NCBI GenBank assembly: GCA_002709305.1
Contig: PAQM01000024.1
Coordinates: forward strand, 92,856 to 156,855
Origin: Crocinitomicaceae bacterium
GTDB lineage: Bacteria > Bacteroidota > Bacteroidia > Flavobacteriales_D > Crocinitomicaceae
Direction: 5' to 3'
DNA: 64,000 nt
Shown: one piece after another, positions 17,549 to 27,509 of the stretch
Layout of the letters: each line of letters starts with the position of its first letter
Numbering within the stretch: the stretch's first letter is position 1
Program-made: the position numbers and the translations under genes
The notes under the pieces: model-generated
The model's database searches: none
What the model was told of the DNA's origin: nothing
What the model saw: the letters and a program-made list of their open reading frames with translations, nothing else

Positions 17549-17556
17549 TATTTTTG
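17549..17556 (+). promoter_or_regulatory. Candidate -7 element for pheT-bioD-bioA
   Basis: TATTTTTG matches TAnnTTTG exactly, 26 bases before the pheT ATG. It is bracketed by an inverted repeat GTTAGA (17537-17542) and TCTAAC (17560-17565). A -33 TTTG at the correct distance is not seen. Confidence 0.35.
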
Positions 17557-17582
17557 TTTTCTAACAAATTTTCAAATAAATC

Positions 17583-20015
17583 ATGAAGATTTCATATAAT
17601 TGGCTAAAAAAATATATTGACACTGATTTATCTCCAATAGAAATTAGTGAGATTTTGACAAATACTGGTCTAGAAGTTGAGGGAGTTCATAAAGTTGAGT
17701 CAATAAAAGGTGGTTTAGAAGGAATTTTCGTTGGTGAGATAATATCTACAAAACAACATCCTAATGCCGATCGTTTAAAACTTACTAATGTATCTATTGG
17801 AAATGAAACACTTCAAATTGTATGTGGAGCAAATAATGCAAGATCTGGCATTAAAGTTATTGTTGCAACCGTAGGTTCAACTTTATGGCCTACTCCCGAA
17901 AAACCTTTTAAAATAAAGAAATCGAAAATAAGAGGTGTTGAATCATTTGGAATGCTTTGTGCAGAAGATGAAATTGGTATAGGTACTAGTCATGAAGGTA
18001 TTTTGGAGTTGGATAAATCTGTTAAAGTTGGTATTCCTGCATCAAATTACTTTGATTTAGAAGATGATTATCAAATTGAAATTGGTCTGACCCCAAATCG
18101 ATCAGATGCGATGGGGCATATAGGTGTAGCAAGAGATTTAATTGCTTATTTGAATGTTCATAATAAATTAGATTTATCTTTAAATATTCCTCCTTTAGAG
18201 AATTTTGAAGTTGAAAAAAATAATCTTAATGTTGATGTATCTATTCAAGATAAAGAGAATTGTCCACATTATATGGGAGTGACAATTTCAGGTGTAACAA
18301 TTAAATCTTCTCCTTCTTGGTTAAAAAATAGCTTAAAATCTATTGGTATTTCTCCTATCAATAATGTTGTTGACGTTACTAATTATGTTATGCATGAATT
18401 AGGCTCTCCTTTACATGTTTTTGATGCTTCAAAATTAAATGGTAAAATAGTTGTAAAGAATGCCAAAAATGGAGATGAATTTAAAACTTTAGATGGAGTA
18501 AATCGTAAGTTAAAGGATTCAAATTTGATGATTACAAATGGCATTGACAATTTATGTATTGCGGGTGTTATTGGGGGAGAAGATTCTAGTGTTAAAGATG
18601 AAACAACAAATATTTTTTTAGAGTCTGCGTATTTTAATCCTATTTCTATAAGAAAGACTGCCAAAATGTTTGGATTGAACACCGACGCTTCATTTCGTTT
18701 CGAAAGAGGCGTGGATCCAAATACAGTAGATTATGCATTAAAACGAGCGGCACTTTTAATTCAGGAATTAGCAGGTGGACACGTAAGTATGGATGTTGTT
18801 GATCTTAATAATAATACTTTTAAAAATCATGTTGTAGTATTTAATTATGAAAGGTGTAATAAGCTTATTGGTGTTAACTTATCTATTCAAGTGGTTGATG
18901 ATATTCTCGAGAATTTAGGCATTAAAATTCTTTCAAAAAATGCATCAGAAGTTAAATTAGAAATTCCATCTTATCGTATTGATGTTACACGTGAAGTTGA
19001 TGTAATTGAAGAGGTCCTTCGTATTTATGGTTTCAATAATATTCCAATTTTAAAGAAATTAAATTCTTCCATAAATAAATCGATAAAACTTAATTTAGAA
19101 AAAGTCCAACATGTTGTTTCTGAAATGCTTGTTGGTATGGGGTTCTCGGAGATAATAAATAATTCTTTAACAAAATCAGAATATTATGATAGGTTTGGGA
19201 ATCAAATTTTCAACTCTGATTTTAATGTTGAAATGTTAAATCCATTAAGTAAAGACCTTGATATAATGAGGCAATCATTATTGTTTAACCTTCTAGAGAC
19301 AATTACTTATAATCAAAATCGTCAAAATCCAAATTTGATGTTATATGAGTATGGTAAAGTCTATCAAAAAAACCAAAACAATTATTCTGAAAATAATCGT
19401 TTAATGATTTGTTTAACAGGCTTAAAGGGTAAAGAAAGTTGGAACTCTTTAAAAGAGAATTATACTTATTATTCAATAAAAGGAATTGTTCTATCAATAT
19501 TTAAACGTATTGGTATAAATACTCTTGTAAAAGAAAAAGAACATAGTGAATCTTTATTATATGATGGAGTGTCTCTATTTGTTTTAGATAATAAAATTGG
19601 TGATATAGGTTGGGTTTCACCTGATATGAAGGATTATTTTGGTCTTAAAAATGATGTTTTTATTGCGGATTTAAATTGGGATCAAATTATAGAGAGTATA
19701 AAGTTCAATAAAATAAAGTATACTGAGCTACCAAAAACATTTGCAGTTAGGAGAGATTTTTCATTATTACTTAATTCATCTATTAATTTCTCTGAAATAG
19801 AAAATATCGCTAAAAAATGCGATAAAAAAATTCTAAAGGAAGTCAGTTTGTTTGATGTTTATGAAGGAGACAATCTAGATAAAGGTAAAAAGTCTTATAC
19901 TGTTTCCTTTATGTTTCAAGATTCCGAAAGAACATTGAAAGATAGTCAAGTTGATCATATTATGGATAAAATAAGAATCCAACTTGAATCTAAATTGAAT
20001 GCTCAATTGAGATAA
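17583..20015 (+). CDS. pheT: Phenylalanine-tRNA ligase beta subunit
   Basis: An 810-residue subunit that charges tRNA-Phe with the alpha subunit PheS (not in this window). Domains in order: N-terminal MKISYNWLKKYIDTDLS, an EMAP-type tRNA-binding domain (about 40-155, with HPNADRLKLTNV), the B3/B4 editing domain (about 210-390, GVIGGEDSSVKDET), the B5 domain (about 405-475), the catalytic-like core, and the C-terminal FDX-ACB anticodon-binding domain (about 715-808, ending RIQLESKLNAQLR). Full length. bioD begins directly after the stop codon, so biotin genes ride on this transcript. Confidence 0.96.
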   Translation: MKISYNWLKKYIDTDLSPIEISEILTNTGLEVEGVHKVESIKGGLEGIFVGEIISTKQHPNADRLKLTNVSIGNETLQIVCGANNARSGIKVIVATVGSTLWPTPEKPFKIKKSKIRGVESFGMLCAEDEIGIGTSHEGILELDKSVKVGIPASNYFDLEDDYQIEIGLTPNRSDAMGHIGVARDLIAYLNVHNKLDLSLNIPPLENFEVEKNNLNVDVSIQDKENCPHYMGVTISGVTIKSSPSWLKNSLKSIGISPINNVVDVTNYVMHELGSPLHVFDASKLNGKIVVKNAKNGDEFKTLDGVNRKLKDSNLMITNGIDNLCIAGVIGGEDSSVKDETTNIFLESAYFNPISIRKTAKMFGLNTDASFRFERGVDPNTVDYALKRAALLIQELAGGHVSMDVVDLNNNTFKNHVVVFNYERCNKLIGVNLSIQVVDDILENLGIKILSKNASEVKLEIPSYRIDVTREVDVIEEVLRIYGFNNIPILKKLNSSINKSIKLNLEKVQHVVSEMLVGMGFSEIINNSLTKSEYYDRFGNQIFNSDFNVEMLNPLSKDLDIMRQSLLFNLLETITYNQNRQNPNLMLYEYGKVYQKNQNNYSENNRLMICLTGLKGKESWNSLKENYTYYSIKGIVLSIFKRIGINTLVKEKEHSESLLYDGVSLFVLDNKIGDIGWVSPDMKDYFGLKNDVFIADLNWDQIIESIKFNKIKYTELPKTFAVRRDFSLLLNSSINFSEIENIAKKCDKKILKEVSLFDVYEGDNLDKGKKSYTVSFMFQDSERTLKDSQVDHIMDKIRIQLESKLNAQLR

Positions 20016-20630
20016 ATGAATAAGCAGTTTGTAATTACTGGTATTGGTACTGATGTTGGGAAAACAGTTGTCAGCTCTATAATAGCTGAATCATTAAAAG
20101 CAGTATATTGGAAACCAATACAAGCTGGCGATTTAAATAATTCTGACTCACAAAAAGTTGCAAGATACACTTCTAATGTAACCATATTGAGGGAAGCATA
20201 TAGTTTGTCAACACCAATTTCACCTCATGCAGCTGCTGACATTGATGGTCTTGCTATCTCATCTTCTAAATTAAAATTACCTGTTGTAAAATCTAATTTT
20301 ATTATTGAAGGAGCAGGAGGGCTAATGGTTCCTTTAAATAAAGATGGTTTGAATATTTTAGATTTAATAGCTCTATGGGATTTAGAGACAATTATAGTTT
20401 CACGTCATTATTTAGGTAGTATAAATCATAGTCTATTAACCGCTGAAATATTAAAACATAGAGGAATTAAAATTGCAGGATTTATTTTTGTTGGTAATGA
20501 AAAAAAATCAACAGAGTCTATTATTTTAAATACTTCAGGTTTGAAGATGATAGCTCGCATACCAATTGTGAAAAAAATAGATAAATCTTTTATTTTAAAT
20601 CAATCAGAAAAGATAAAATCAAAATTATGA
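20016..20630 (+). CDS. bioD: Dethiobiotin synthetase
   Basis: A 204-residue P-loop enzyme that closes the ureido ring of 7,8-diaminopelargonic acid to dethiobiotin with CO2 and ATP. The N-terminal GIGTDVGKT (9-17) is the specific Walker A variant of BioD; WKPIQAGD (about 32-39) and EGAGGLMVPLN (about 99-109) hold substrate-binding residues. It starts on the base after the pheT stop and overlaps bioA by four bases (ATGA), so BioD and BioA, which act in consecutive steps, are translationally coupled. Slightly shorter than E. coli BioD. Confidence 0.93.
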   Translation: MNKQFVITGIGTDVGKTVVSSIIAESLKAVYWKPIQAGDLNNSDSQKVARYTSNVTILREAYSLSTPISPHAAADIDGLAISSSKLKLPVVKSNFIIEGAGGLMVPLNKDGLNILDLIALWDLETIIVSRHYLGSINHSLLTAEILKHRGIKIAGFIFVGNEKKSTESIILNTSGLKMIARIPIVKKIDKSFILNQSEKIKSKL

Positions 20631-21904
20631 GCTCTATTTTAGAAAAGGATAAAAAATATGTTTGGCATCCTTTCACTCAACATTTTAATTCAGAAGAACT
20701 TCTCGAAATAGTTAAAGCAGAGGGCGTTTTTTTATATGACAGTAGTGGCAAGAAATATATAGATGCTAATTCATCATGGTGGGTAAATATTCACGGTCAT
20801 GGCAACAAATATATTGGAGAAGCAATTGTGGAACAATTTAATAAAATTGATCATATTGTTTTTGCTGGATTAACTCACTTAAAAGCTGTAGAATTAGCTA
20901 AGAGAATTACTAAAATATTGCCTACAGAAATGGAAAAAGTTTTCTTTTCAGATAATGGTTCAACATCAGTTGAAATCGGTTTAAAGATGATTATTCAATA
21001 TTGGCATAATAAAGGAATTAAGAAAAATCGATTTTTAGCAATGAGAGGTTCATATCATGGAGACACATTTGGTGCGATGTCAATTGGTCAGCGTGGTTAT
21101 TTTAATGTGCCATTTGAGCCATTTTTTTTTGATGTTGATTATATTGATTTTCCAAATAAATTTAATGAGGATTCAATTTTATCACACTCAAAGTCATTAT
21201 TTGAAACAGGTGATTTTGCAGGTATGATATTAGAACCTTTAGTTCAAGGAGCATCTGGAATGCGCATGTATTCTCCTTTATTTTTGGATAGACTAGCAAC
21301 ATTAGCAAAAGATAATGATGTTTTAATAATATATGATGAGGTTATGACGGGATTTGGTAGGACTGGAAAAATGTTTGCTACAGACTATTGTCAAGTAAAA
21401 CCTGATATTATAACCCTATCAAAAGGTTTGACAGCTGGGGTAATGCCTTTAGGATTAACAGTAACGTCGAATAGAATTTATAATGCCTTTTTAGGTGAAG
21501 AAACCACAAAAGCTTTGTTACATGGTCATTCTTTTACTGCCAATCCAATTGCTTGTGCTGTTGCTTGTGCTAATTTAGATTTATTTGAACAACCAATTAC
21601 CATTCAGTGCATTCAGAATCTTGAATTATGGAATCAAGAATTTAAACTAGAACTAGAAAAAATTGAATGTGTTAACAATATTCGTCAACAAGGTACTATT
21701 ATTGCTTTTGATGTTTTGTCTGAGGAAGGAAATACATATTTCTCAGATATTAAAACAAAAGCATATAAATATTTCTTGAGTCAAGGAGTTTTACTTAGGC
21801 CTTTAGGAAATGTGATTTTTATAAATCCTCCATTAATAATTTCGAAAGAGGAGTATAATAAAATCACAAAAGCGATTTTAAGATTTTTGAAAGACAGAAA
21901 TTAG
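20627..21904 (+). CDS. bioA: Adenosylmethionine-8-amino-7-oxononanoate aminotransferase
   Basis: A 425-residue fold-type I class III aminotransferase that makes 7,8-diaminopelargonic acid from 8-amino-7-oxononanoate. Signatures are WHPFTQHF (13-20), DANSSWWVNIHGHGN (46-60), the aspartate in IIYDEVMTGFGRTG and PLP-binding Lys266 in LSKGLTAGVMPLG. The two Trp residues and the HPFTQ motif separate BioA from other class III enzymes. It overlaps bioD by four bases. bioB and bioF are not in the window, so the pathway is split between loci. Confidence 0.94.
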   Translation: MSSILEKDKKYVWHPFTQHFNSEELLEIVKAEGVFLYDSSGKKYIDANSSWWVNIHGHGNKYIGEAIVEQFNKIDHIVFAGLTHLKAVELAKRITKILPTEMEKVFFSDNGSTSVEIGLKMIIQYWHNKGIKKNRFLAMRGSYHGDTFGAMSIGQRGYFNVPFEPFFFDVDYIDFPNKFNEDSILSHSKSLFETGDFAGMILEPLVQGASGMRMYSPLFLDRLATLAKDNDVLIIYDEVMTGFGRTGKMFATDYCQVKPDIITLSKGLTAGVMPLGLTVTSNRIYNAFLGEETTKALLHGHSFTANPIACAVACANLDLFEQPITIQCIQNLELWNQEFKLELEKIECVNNIRQQGTIIAFDVLSEEGNTYFSDIKTKAYKYFLSQGVLLRPLGNVIFINPPLIISKEEYNKITKAILRFLKDRN

Positions 21905-21913
21905 TTTATTTTT

Positions 21914-22789
21914 CTATAACTTAGCACCTGCACTTAGACTAAAAGAATTGATTATTCCTTTTCTATTAGGATAATTAATAGCTGTATTTATTCTAGTATA
22001 ATCAATTCCTACTGCTAGTCTTTTACGTCTATATTTAATTTCTAAGCCATATGAAATTCCAGTTTCGATTTCATCAGGATCTAAAGGAGGTGGAGCTGTA
22101 TTTCCGAACGTTAGACCTCCAATAATATTTGTTTCAATAGCATTATTTTGATTAATCATAAATAGATTATTACAGCCAATGTTAAATGGAGATATATAGA
22201 AGTATGTATTATAATCCCAAGGATCAATTATTGTTGCAATTTTAGCCCACTGAATTTGAAAGCCTGGTTTATATTTTGTGTTTTCTCCAAAATACCATTT
22301 GTGTCCAATTCTAAAACCAATTGTTGTAAATGCGAACGCAGAAGTCTCTGTGTTTTCATACGGCACGTAAATATTGTTTCCAGTTACAGGGTCATAAACG
22401 AATGAATAGTCCATAATGACATCTTGAGTTGAACCAATACCACCTCCTATTAAGCCATCTATATATAATCCTTGTTTAAAAAAGGAAAATTCTTTTCTTG
22501 TGTTATTTTGAAATATATTTCTTGGAGAATTTGTGTTTGAAGCTTCTTTTTCGTTTTGTTCAAATTTTTCCCATTCACCATTTTCATATATGATTTCATC
22601 AACATCAGAGATATTAATATTTCTTATTGGACCATCATCTTGCTCGAATTTTTTATATTTTATTGTTTCTGAGGTAATTTCAATTACGTTAGCCTGTATT
22701 TTATTTCCGTCTCTTTTAATAATGACATCTTGAGAAAACACAATTATTGAAAGAGTAAAGAAAATAAAAAAGAGTGTTATTTTTTTCAT
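21914..22789 (-). CDS. Outer-membrane beta-barrel protein of unknown function
   Basis: A 291-residue exported protein with a clear signal peptide (MKKITLFFIFFTLSIIVFSQ). Residues about 21-75 (DVIIKRDGNKIQANVIEIT... VDEIIYENGEW) form a small beta-rich domain often placed before barrels in Bacteroidota exported proteins. The rest alternates hydrophobic and polar residues with many glycines and aromatics and ends SFSLSAGAKL, as expected for an outer-membrane barrel. It converges with bioA, nine bases apart. No specific function can be assigned. Confidence 0.75.
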   Translation of the reverse strand: MKKITLFFIFFTLSIIVFSQDVIIKRDGNKIQANVIEITSETIKYKKFEQDDGPIRNINISDVDEIIYENGEWEKFEQNEKEASNTNSPRNIFQNNTRKEFSFFKQGLYIDGLIGGGIGSTQDVIMDYSFVYDPVTGNNIYVPYENTETSAFAFTTIGFRIGHKWYFGENTKYKPGFQIQWAKIATIIDPWDYNTYFYISPFNIGCNNLFMINQNNAIETNIIGGLTFGNTAPPPLDPDEIETGISYGLEIKYRRKRLAVGIDYTRINTAINYPNRKGIINSFSLSAGAKL

Positions 22790-22833
22790 GGCTCTAGCTA
22801 TTAAATAATTTAATACAAAGTTATAAATCTTTT

Positions 22834-24021
22834 TTATTTTGTTTCTTTTATAGAAGATAATATAATATCTGCTGCTTTTCGAATTTCATTTTCAGTAATA
22901 TTTAGTGGTGGGGAAAGTCGAAAACTGTTGGGATGAGATAGGAACCAGAAACTAATTAATCCTTTTTCAAGGCATTTTTTCACAACTTTTTGAACTCTTT
23001 CAGCTGATGTCATATCAAAGGCAAACATCATTCCTATTCGACGAGTTTGAATAATTTCTACTTCATGTTTTAACAGTGATTCTAGTAAAGAAGCTAATTT
23101 TTCAACTTCATTAAAATCGATTTCTTCATTTAATACATTTAAGCATGCATTAGCAGCCGCACAAACAACTGGATGACCTCCAAAGGTTGTTATATGACCA
23201 AGCGTAGGATTATATGAAAATTTCTGGAGTATTTTTTTTGAAGATACCACTGCACCGATGGGCATTCCACCACCTAATGCTTTGCCTAAAGTTAAAATAT
23301 CTGGAATAATATTAAAATGTTCAAAGGCAAAAAGTTTTCCTGTTCTTCCCATTCCGCATTGAATTTCATCAAAAATTAGTTTAGCACCAACTTTTGAGCA
23401 TCTATCTCTTAATGCTATCATAAATTCAATATTAGGTATTCTAACTCCTGCGTCACCTTGAATTGTCTCAATAATAACACCAGCCGTTTTTTTTGTTATT
23501 TGAGATAGTTCATTAATTGAATTAAAAGGAAGTATTTTTATATCACCTAAAAGGGGTTCAAAGGCAGTTTTCTTTTTTTTATTTCCTGAAACGCTTAATG
23601 ATCCATGCGTACTTCCATGGTAGGATCCCGTAAATGAAACGATTTGAGCTCTACCTGTTTCTCTTTTAATCAATTTTAAGGCTGCTTCATTTGCCTCAGT
23701 ACCAGAATTTACTGTGTAAACACAATTGAGTTCTTTAGGTAAAAGTGAAGTGATTTTTTTACTAAAATTTAATTGTTCATCTTGGATAAATTCACCGTAA
23801 ACCATTACATGTAAATGACGATCAATCTGTTTTTTTAAAGCTTTAATTACTTTAGGGTGTTTATGTCCAATATTGTTAACAGCAACACCGGCAATCATAT
23901 CCATGTAATCTTTCCCCGATTTATCAAAGATATATATACCATCAGCATAATCTATATCTATTAGATAGGGCGATTTATTTGTTTGTCCTTGAAAGGATAG
24001 GAAGTCTTCTTTTTTAGTCAT
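22834..24021 (-). CDS. Class III aminotransferase (acetylornithine/ornithine aminotransferase-like)
   Basis: A 395-residue PLP enzyme of the class III group. NSGTEANEAALKLIKR (105-120), SYHGSTHGSLSVSG (133-146), FDEIQCGMGRTGK (217-229) and PLP-binding Lys247 in LGKALGGGMPIGAV are visible. These match omega-aminotransferases such as ArgD and ornithine aminotransferases, but the substrate cannot be settled from sequence. It follows the transketolase C-terminal subunit gene by 3 bases on the same strand, so it belongs to that transcript. No other arginine-pathway gene is near. Confidence 0.85.
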   Translation of the reverse strand: MTKKEDFLSFQGQTNKSPYLIDIDYADGIYIFDKSGKDYMDMIAGVAVNNIGHKHPKVIKALKKQIDRHLHVMVYGEFIQDEQLNFSKKITSLLPKELNCVYTVNSGTEANEAALKLIKRETGRAQIVSFTGSYHGSTHGSLSVSGNKKKKTAFEPLLGDIKILPFNSINELSQITKKTAGVIIETIQGDAGVRIPNIEFMIALRDRCSKVGAKLIFDEIQCGMGRTGKLFAFEHFNIIPDILTLGKALGGGMPIGAVVSSKKILQKFSYNPTLGHITTFGGHPVVCAAANACLNVLNEEIDFNEVEKLASLLESLLKHEVEIIQTRRIGMMFAFDMTSAERVQKVVKKCLEKGLISFWFLSHPNSFRLSPPLNITENEIRKAADIILSSIKETK

Positions 24022-24024
24022 CGT

Positions 24025-24987
24025 TTACTTACGTTGAATTACTTTCAGCGCAGCTTCAATAATATTAGGGGTATCAATTTTATATTTACTCATTAAGTCT
24101 GCAGGTTTACCACTTTCTCCAAAGGTATCGTCAACAGCAACATATTCTTGAGGTACACAGTGATTTCGAGAAATTAATTGAGCAATAGAGTCGCCAAGAC
24201 CTCCATTCATCATATGTTCTTCAGCAGTAACAATACACTTAGTTTTGGCTATACTATCTAATACAGATTTATTGTCTAATGGTTTAATTGTGTGCATATT
24301 TATTACTTCAGCCGAAATACCTTTTTTCTCCAGTTCTCTTGCTGCTTCAATTGATTTCCAAACCAAATGTCCACATGCGACAATTGTAACATCTGTTCCT
24401 TCAATTATAGTATCTGCTTTACCAATGATAAATTTACTGTCTGGTTTAACAAAAATAGGCACTGAAGGTCTACCAAATCTTAGATAAACTGGTCCATTAT
24501 GTTTTGCAATAGCGATTGTTGCTTGTTTTGTTTGATTAAAGTCGCAAGGAACAATAACAGTCATATTTGGTAACATCTTCATCATACCAATATCTTCTAA
24601 TACTTGGTGAGTAGCTCCATCCTCTCCGAGAGTTAATCCTGCATGAGAAGCACAAATTTTGACATTTTTATTAGAGTAGGCTATAGATTGTCTGACTTGA
24701 TCATAAACTCGGCTTGTAGAAAAGTTAGCGAAAGTTCCAGTGTAAGGTATTCTACCACCAATTGTCATTCCTGCAGCTATTCCCATCATATTGGCTTCAG
24801 CAATTCCTACTTGAAAAAAACGATCAGGAAACTCGTTTTCAAAAGCATTCATTTTTAGTGAACCTGTCAAATCAGCACATAATGCAACTACATTATCATT
24901 AACCTTTCCTATTTCTAAGAGACCTTCACCAAAACCAGATCTAGTATCTTTTTCACCTAATAATTCTATATTATTTTTTTTAATCAT
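24025..24987 (-). CDS. Transketolase, C-terminal subunit
   Basis: A 320-residue protein with the pyrimidine-binding and C-terminal domains of transketolase. Hallmarks include [11 protein letters not shown], the stretch with [17 protein letters not shown] (about 57-73, conserved Glu that activates thiamine diphosphate), the [14 protein letters not shown] segment (about 114-127) and the C-terminal [12 protein letters not shown]. It works with the separately encoded N-terminal subunit to move two-carbon units in the pentose phosphate pathway. Unusually, a VWA gene lies between the two halves and overlaps this gene's start by four bases. Confidence 0.94.
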   Translation of the reverse strand: MIKKNNIELLGEKDTRSGFGEGLLEIGKVNDNVVALCADLTGSLKMNAFENEFPDRFFQVGIAEANMMGIAAGMTIGGRIPYTGTFANFSTSRVYDQVRQSIAYSNKNVKICASHAGLTLGEDGATHQVLEDIGMMKMLPNMTVIVPCDFNQTKQATIAIAKHNGPVYLRFGRPSVPIFVKPDSKFIIGKADTIIEGTDVTIVACGHLVWKSIEAARELEKKGISAEVINMHTIKPLDNKSVLDSIAKTKCIVTAEEHMMNGGLGDSIAQLISRNHCVPQEYVAVDDTFGESGKPADLMSKYKIDTPNIIEAALKVIQRK

Positions 24988-26333
24988 AATCTTAATGATG
25001 TTGTTTTATTTGAATTAATTCTAAAGTTTTTCTCTAAAGTATAAGTTGAAGATTTTAATTTTTTTTGTCTATAAATTATTTTATATGTGCCTGGTTGGAG
25101 TTGCCAAAATCCTGATTTAGATCCATGTTTTAGTGTACAGACCCAATCCCATGAGCCACTATTTTTAGTGAATATTTGACCAACTATAGGATTACCTGAT
25201 GAGTATCGTATCATTCCGGGAGCTTGAATATCAATATACGTTGTTACACTTTGATTCACATCAGTAGTAATATAAATTCTAGGGAGTGTAAGTATTTCTA
25301 GATTATATTTTCCAACTAAATATTTGTCTGACTCACCAATTTTTTGTGTGTTTAGTGTTGTTTGACTTGCATTTTCTGTTATTCTAACTTCAAACTGATA
25401 AGGTTTAGCCGCATTTAAGAACCTTACTTTTAAAAATCCTTGTGGACTATCAACGTTTATTATATTATGAGTATTATTTTTAATTTCGATATTATATTTA
25501 TATACTCTAGGTGTTGTGTTAACCACTAAGTCATACTTTTCTAAAGGGTTTAAAATTAAAGTGTCTGGATAACCTAATTGATTTAATGTATGAATAAAGG
25601 TATATTTTAGTTCACTTGTTCCTGCTTTGTACAAAAACATTGTTACGTCAGTTTCAGAAGGCTGACCTTTTATGTCATTTAAGTTAATTTGAGCAGTTGT
25701 ATTTAATAGTGCTTTTGAAACAACTGTCTTGAGCGCTTGTTCGAATGCATCTTTAGTTTCAGCATCTGCGTAATTACCAATACAATTAAATTTTTCTAAG
25801 TAAGATAAATCCATTCCTAATCCAATGACAAATGGAGTAACTTTTACATCTTTATCTTTTAGTTTTTTAGCAATCACACAAGGATCATTATCACAAGCTT
25901 CTAATCCATCAGTAATGAGAATAATAACATTTCTAGATTCATTGTTAGGGAAGTCTGCTGCAGCTGCTTCTAAAGATCTAGCAATAGGTGTTGTACCTTT
26001 TGCATAAATAGATTTAATTCTGTTTTTAACTTCATTAAAATTATTTTTACCAAAAGGAACTTCTAATTTAGTGTCGTTACAATCTTCAAATGTTGCTGTA
26101 ACAGGTGATTGGTGTCCATATACACGAAGTCCAATTTCTAGATTTTCTACATTATATAAGTCATCTACTGTTTTTGAAAGTAATTCTTTTGCTGCATCAA
26201 TTCTAGTTTGTGTCCCCAATTTTAAATTCATACTATTGGAGGCATCTAGAATAAAAAGGATTCGTGTTAAATCTTCTTGCCCTAAACTAATCGAACTAAT
26301 AAAACAAAATATTATGTATAGAAAGGTTCTCAA
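24984..26333 (-). CDS. Exported VWA-domain protein between transketolase halves
   Basis: A 449-residue exported protein. Signal peptide [19 protein letters not shown]; then a von Willebrand A domain of about residues 23-205, with MIDAS motif DASNSM (30-35), [10 protein letters not shown] and [14 protein letters not shown]. The intact MIDAS (Asp-x-Ser-x-Ser) suggests metal-dependent ligand binding. The remaining 240 residues look like beta-sandwich modules with no family I can name. Its start is 1 base after the N-terminal transketolase subunit stop and its end overlaps the C-terminal subunit gene, so an exported protein is locked into a cytoplasmic enzyme operon. No functional link is known to me. 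Confidence 0.88.
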   Translation of the reverse strand: MRTFLYIIFCFISSISLGQEDLTRILFILDASNSMNLKLGTQTRIDAAKELLSKTVDDLYNVENLEIGLRVYGHQSPVTATFEDCNDTKLEVPFGKNNFNEVKNRIKSIYAKGTTPIARSLEAAAADFPNNESRNVIILITDGLEACDNDPCVIAKKLKDKDVKVTPFVIGLGMDLSYLEKFNCIGNYADAETKDAFEQALKTVVSKALLNTTAQINLNDIKGQPSETDVTMFLYKAGTSELKYTFIHTLNQLGYPDTLILNPLEKYDLVVNTTPRVYKYNIEIKNNTHNIINVDSPQGFLKVRFLNAAKPYQFEVRITENASQTTLNTQKIGESDKYLVGKYNLEILTLPRIYITTDVNQSVTTYIDIQAPGMIRYSSGNPIVGQIFTKNSGSWDWVCTLKHGSKSGFWQLQPGTYKIIYRQKKLKSSTYTLEKNFRINSNKTTSLRL

Positions 26334-26334
26334 T

Positions 26335-27177
26335 TTAGTAGTCTCCTAATGTTTCTTCAAGTTGTTCTAAAGCATTATTGAGCTGTTCAATGTTTGGTGC
26401 AGAACCATGCCATTTATGTGTACCCATCATATAGTCAACTCCCTGGCCCATTTCAGTTTTCATTATAATTACAATTGGTTTTCCTTTACCAATATAACTA
26501 TTAGCTTTATTTAATCCTGATTTAATGTCTTCTATGTTATGTCCATCCATTTTAATTACTTCCCATCCAAAAGCTTGCCATTTTTCATCAAGGTTTCCTA
26601 GTGAGAGAACATTATCACAATCTCCATCAATTTGTCTACCATTATAGTCTATTGTAGCAATAATATTATCAACTTTTTTAGCCGATGCATACATTGCTGC
26701 TTCCCATATTTGACCTTCTTGTAATTCTCCATCTCCATGAAGTGAATATACAATACAAGTATCGTTATTCAGTTTTTTTGTTTCAGCAGTCCCAATAGCG
26801 CACGATAGACCTTGACCTAAAGACCCAGAAGCCATACGTATTCCCGGAAGACCTTTATCAATAGATGGATGTCCTTGTAAGCGACTTGATATTTTTCTAA
26901 AGCTACTTAGCTCAGTAATTGGAAAATATCCAGAACGAGCCAATATACTATACCAAACAGGTGAAATGTGTCCATTTGATAAATAGAAGACATCTTCATT
27001 TATTCCATCCATGTTAAAGTTTGTTGGGTTATGTTTCATTTGATGGAAATAAAGTACAGTTAAAAAATCAGCGCATCCTAGAGACCCGCCAGGATGTCCT
27101 GAGCTGACAGCAGAAACCATTCTTACTATATCTCGCCTAACTTGAGATGCTATATTTTTTAATTCTTTGTTTTCCAT
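26335..27177 (-). CDS. Transketolase, N-terminal subunit
   Basis: A 280-residue protein with the thiamine-diphosphate-binding domain. GHPGGSLGCADFLTVLYF (about 37-54), the HISPVWY segment, the GSLGQGLSCAIG stretch and the cofactor motif running from GDGELQEGQ to DYNGR are clear. Together with the C-terminal subunit encoded 1.35 kb further on, it makes an active split transketolase, common in this phylum. The ATG at 27177 (MENKELKN) gives a family-like N-terminus; another in-frame ATG at 27207 would add ten residues. It is the first gene of the minus-strand transcript. Confidence 0.93.
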   Translation of the reverse strand: MENKELKNIASQVRRDIVRMVSAVSSGHPGGSLGCADFLTVLYFHQMKHNPTNFNMDGINEDVFYLSNGHISPVWYSILARSGYFPITELSSFRKISSRLQGHPSIDKGLPGIRMASGSLGQGLSCAIGTAETKKLNNDTCIVYSLHGDGELQEGQIWEAAMYASAKKVDNIIATIDYNGRQIDGDCDNVLSLGNLDEKWQAFGWEVIKMDGHNIEDIKSGLNKANSYIGKGKPIVIIMKTEMGQGVDYMMGTHKWHGSAPNIEQLNNALEQLEETLGDY

Positions 27178-27509
27178 GTAATGTCTTATAATCTTTTTAC
27201 TAAACATGACTAAATTAAGTTTATTATTGAAAATAGATGTTGATTTTCTATTTACATTTTACACGATTTATTCACAATTTATGAATGAGTATATTTTCAC
27301 AATTAATTACATCAAATAATATTATGGTTAATCCCTAATTAAACTTAAGTAATAAAAAATGATTGTATGAATTAATAGACTGATTAAGTGTTAAGAAGAT
27401 TTATTGTATTTTTGATGTTTAAAATAATTTTAGTTTAAAATAAACAGATAGATGTGCAACTGTTTTTAACTAATTTACGTCTGTTTTTTGTGTTATTAAA
27501 TTTTTATAT
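27178..27509. other. 332-base noncoding divergent region
   Basis: This AT-rich spacer separates the divergent transketolase operon and the exported-protein/T9SS cargo pair. I see no tRNA, riboswitch or credible coding frame in it. TATTTTTG at 27407-27414 matches the -7 consensus for the rightward genes, implying a leader of nearly 90 bases; no -33 box is evident. No exact leftward promoter match was found. Confidence 0.5.
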
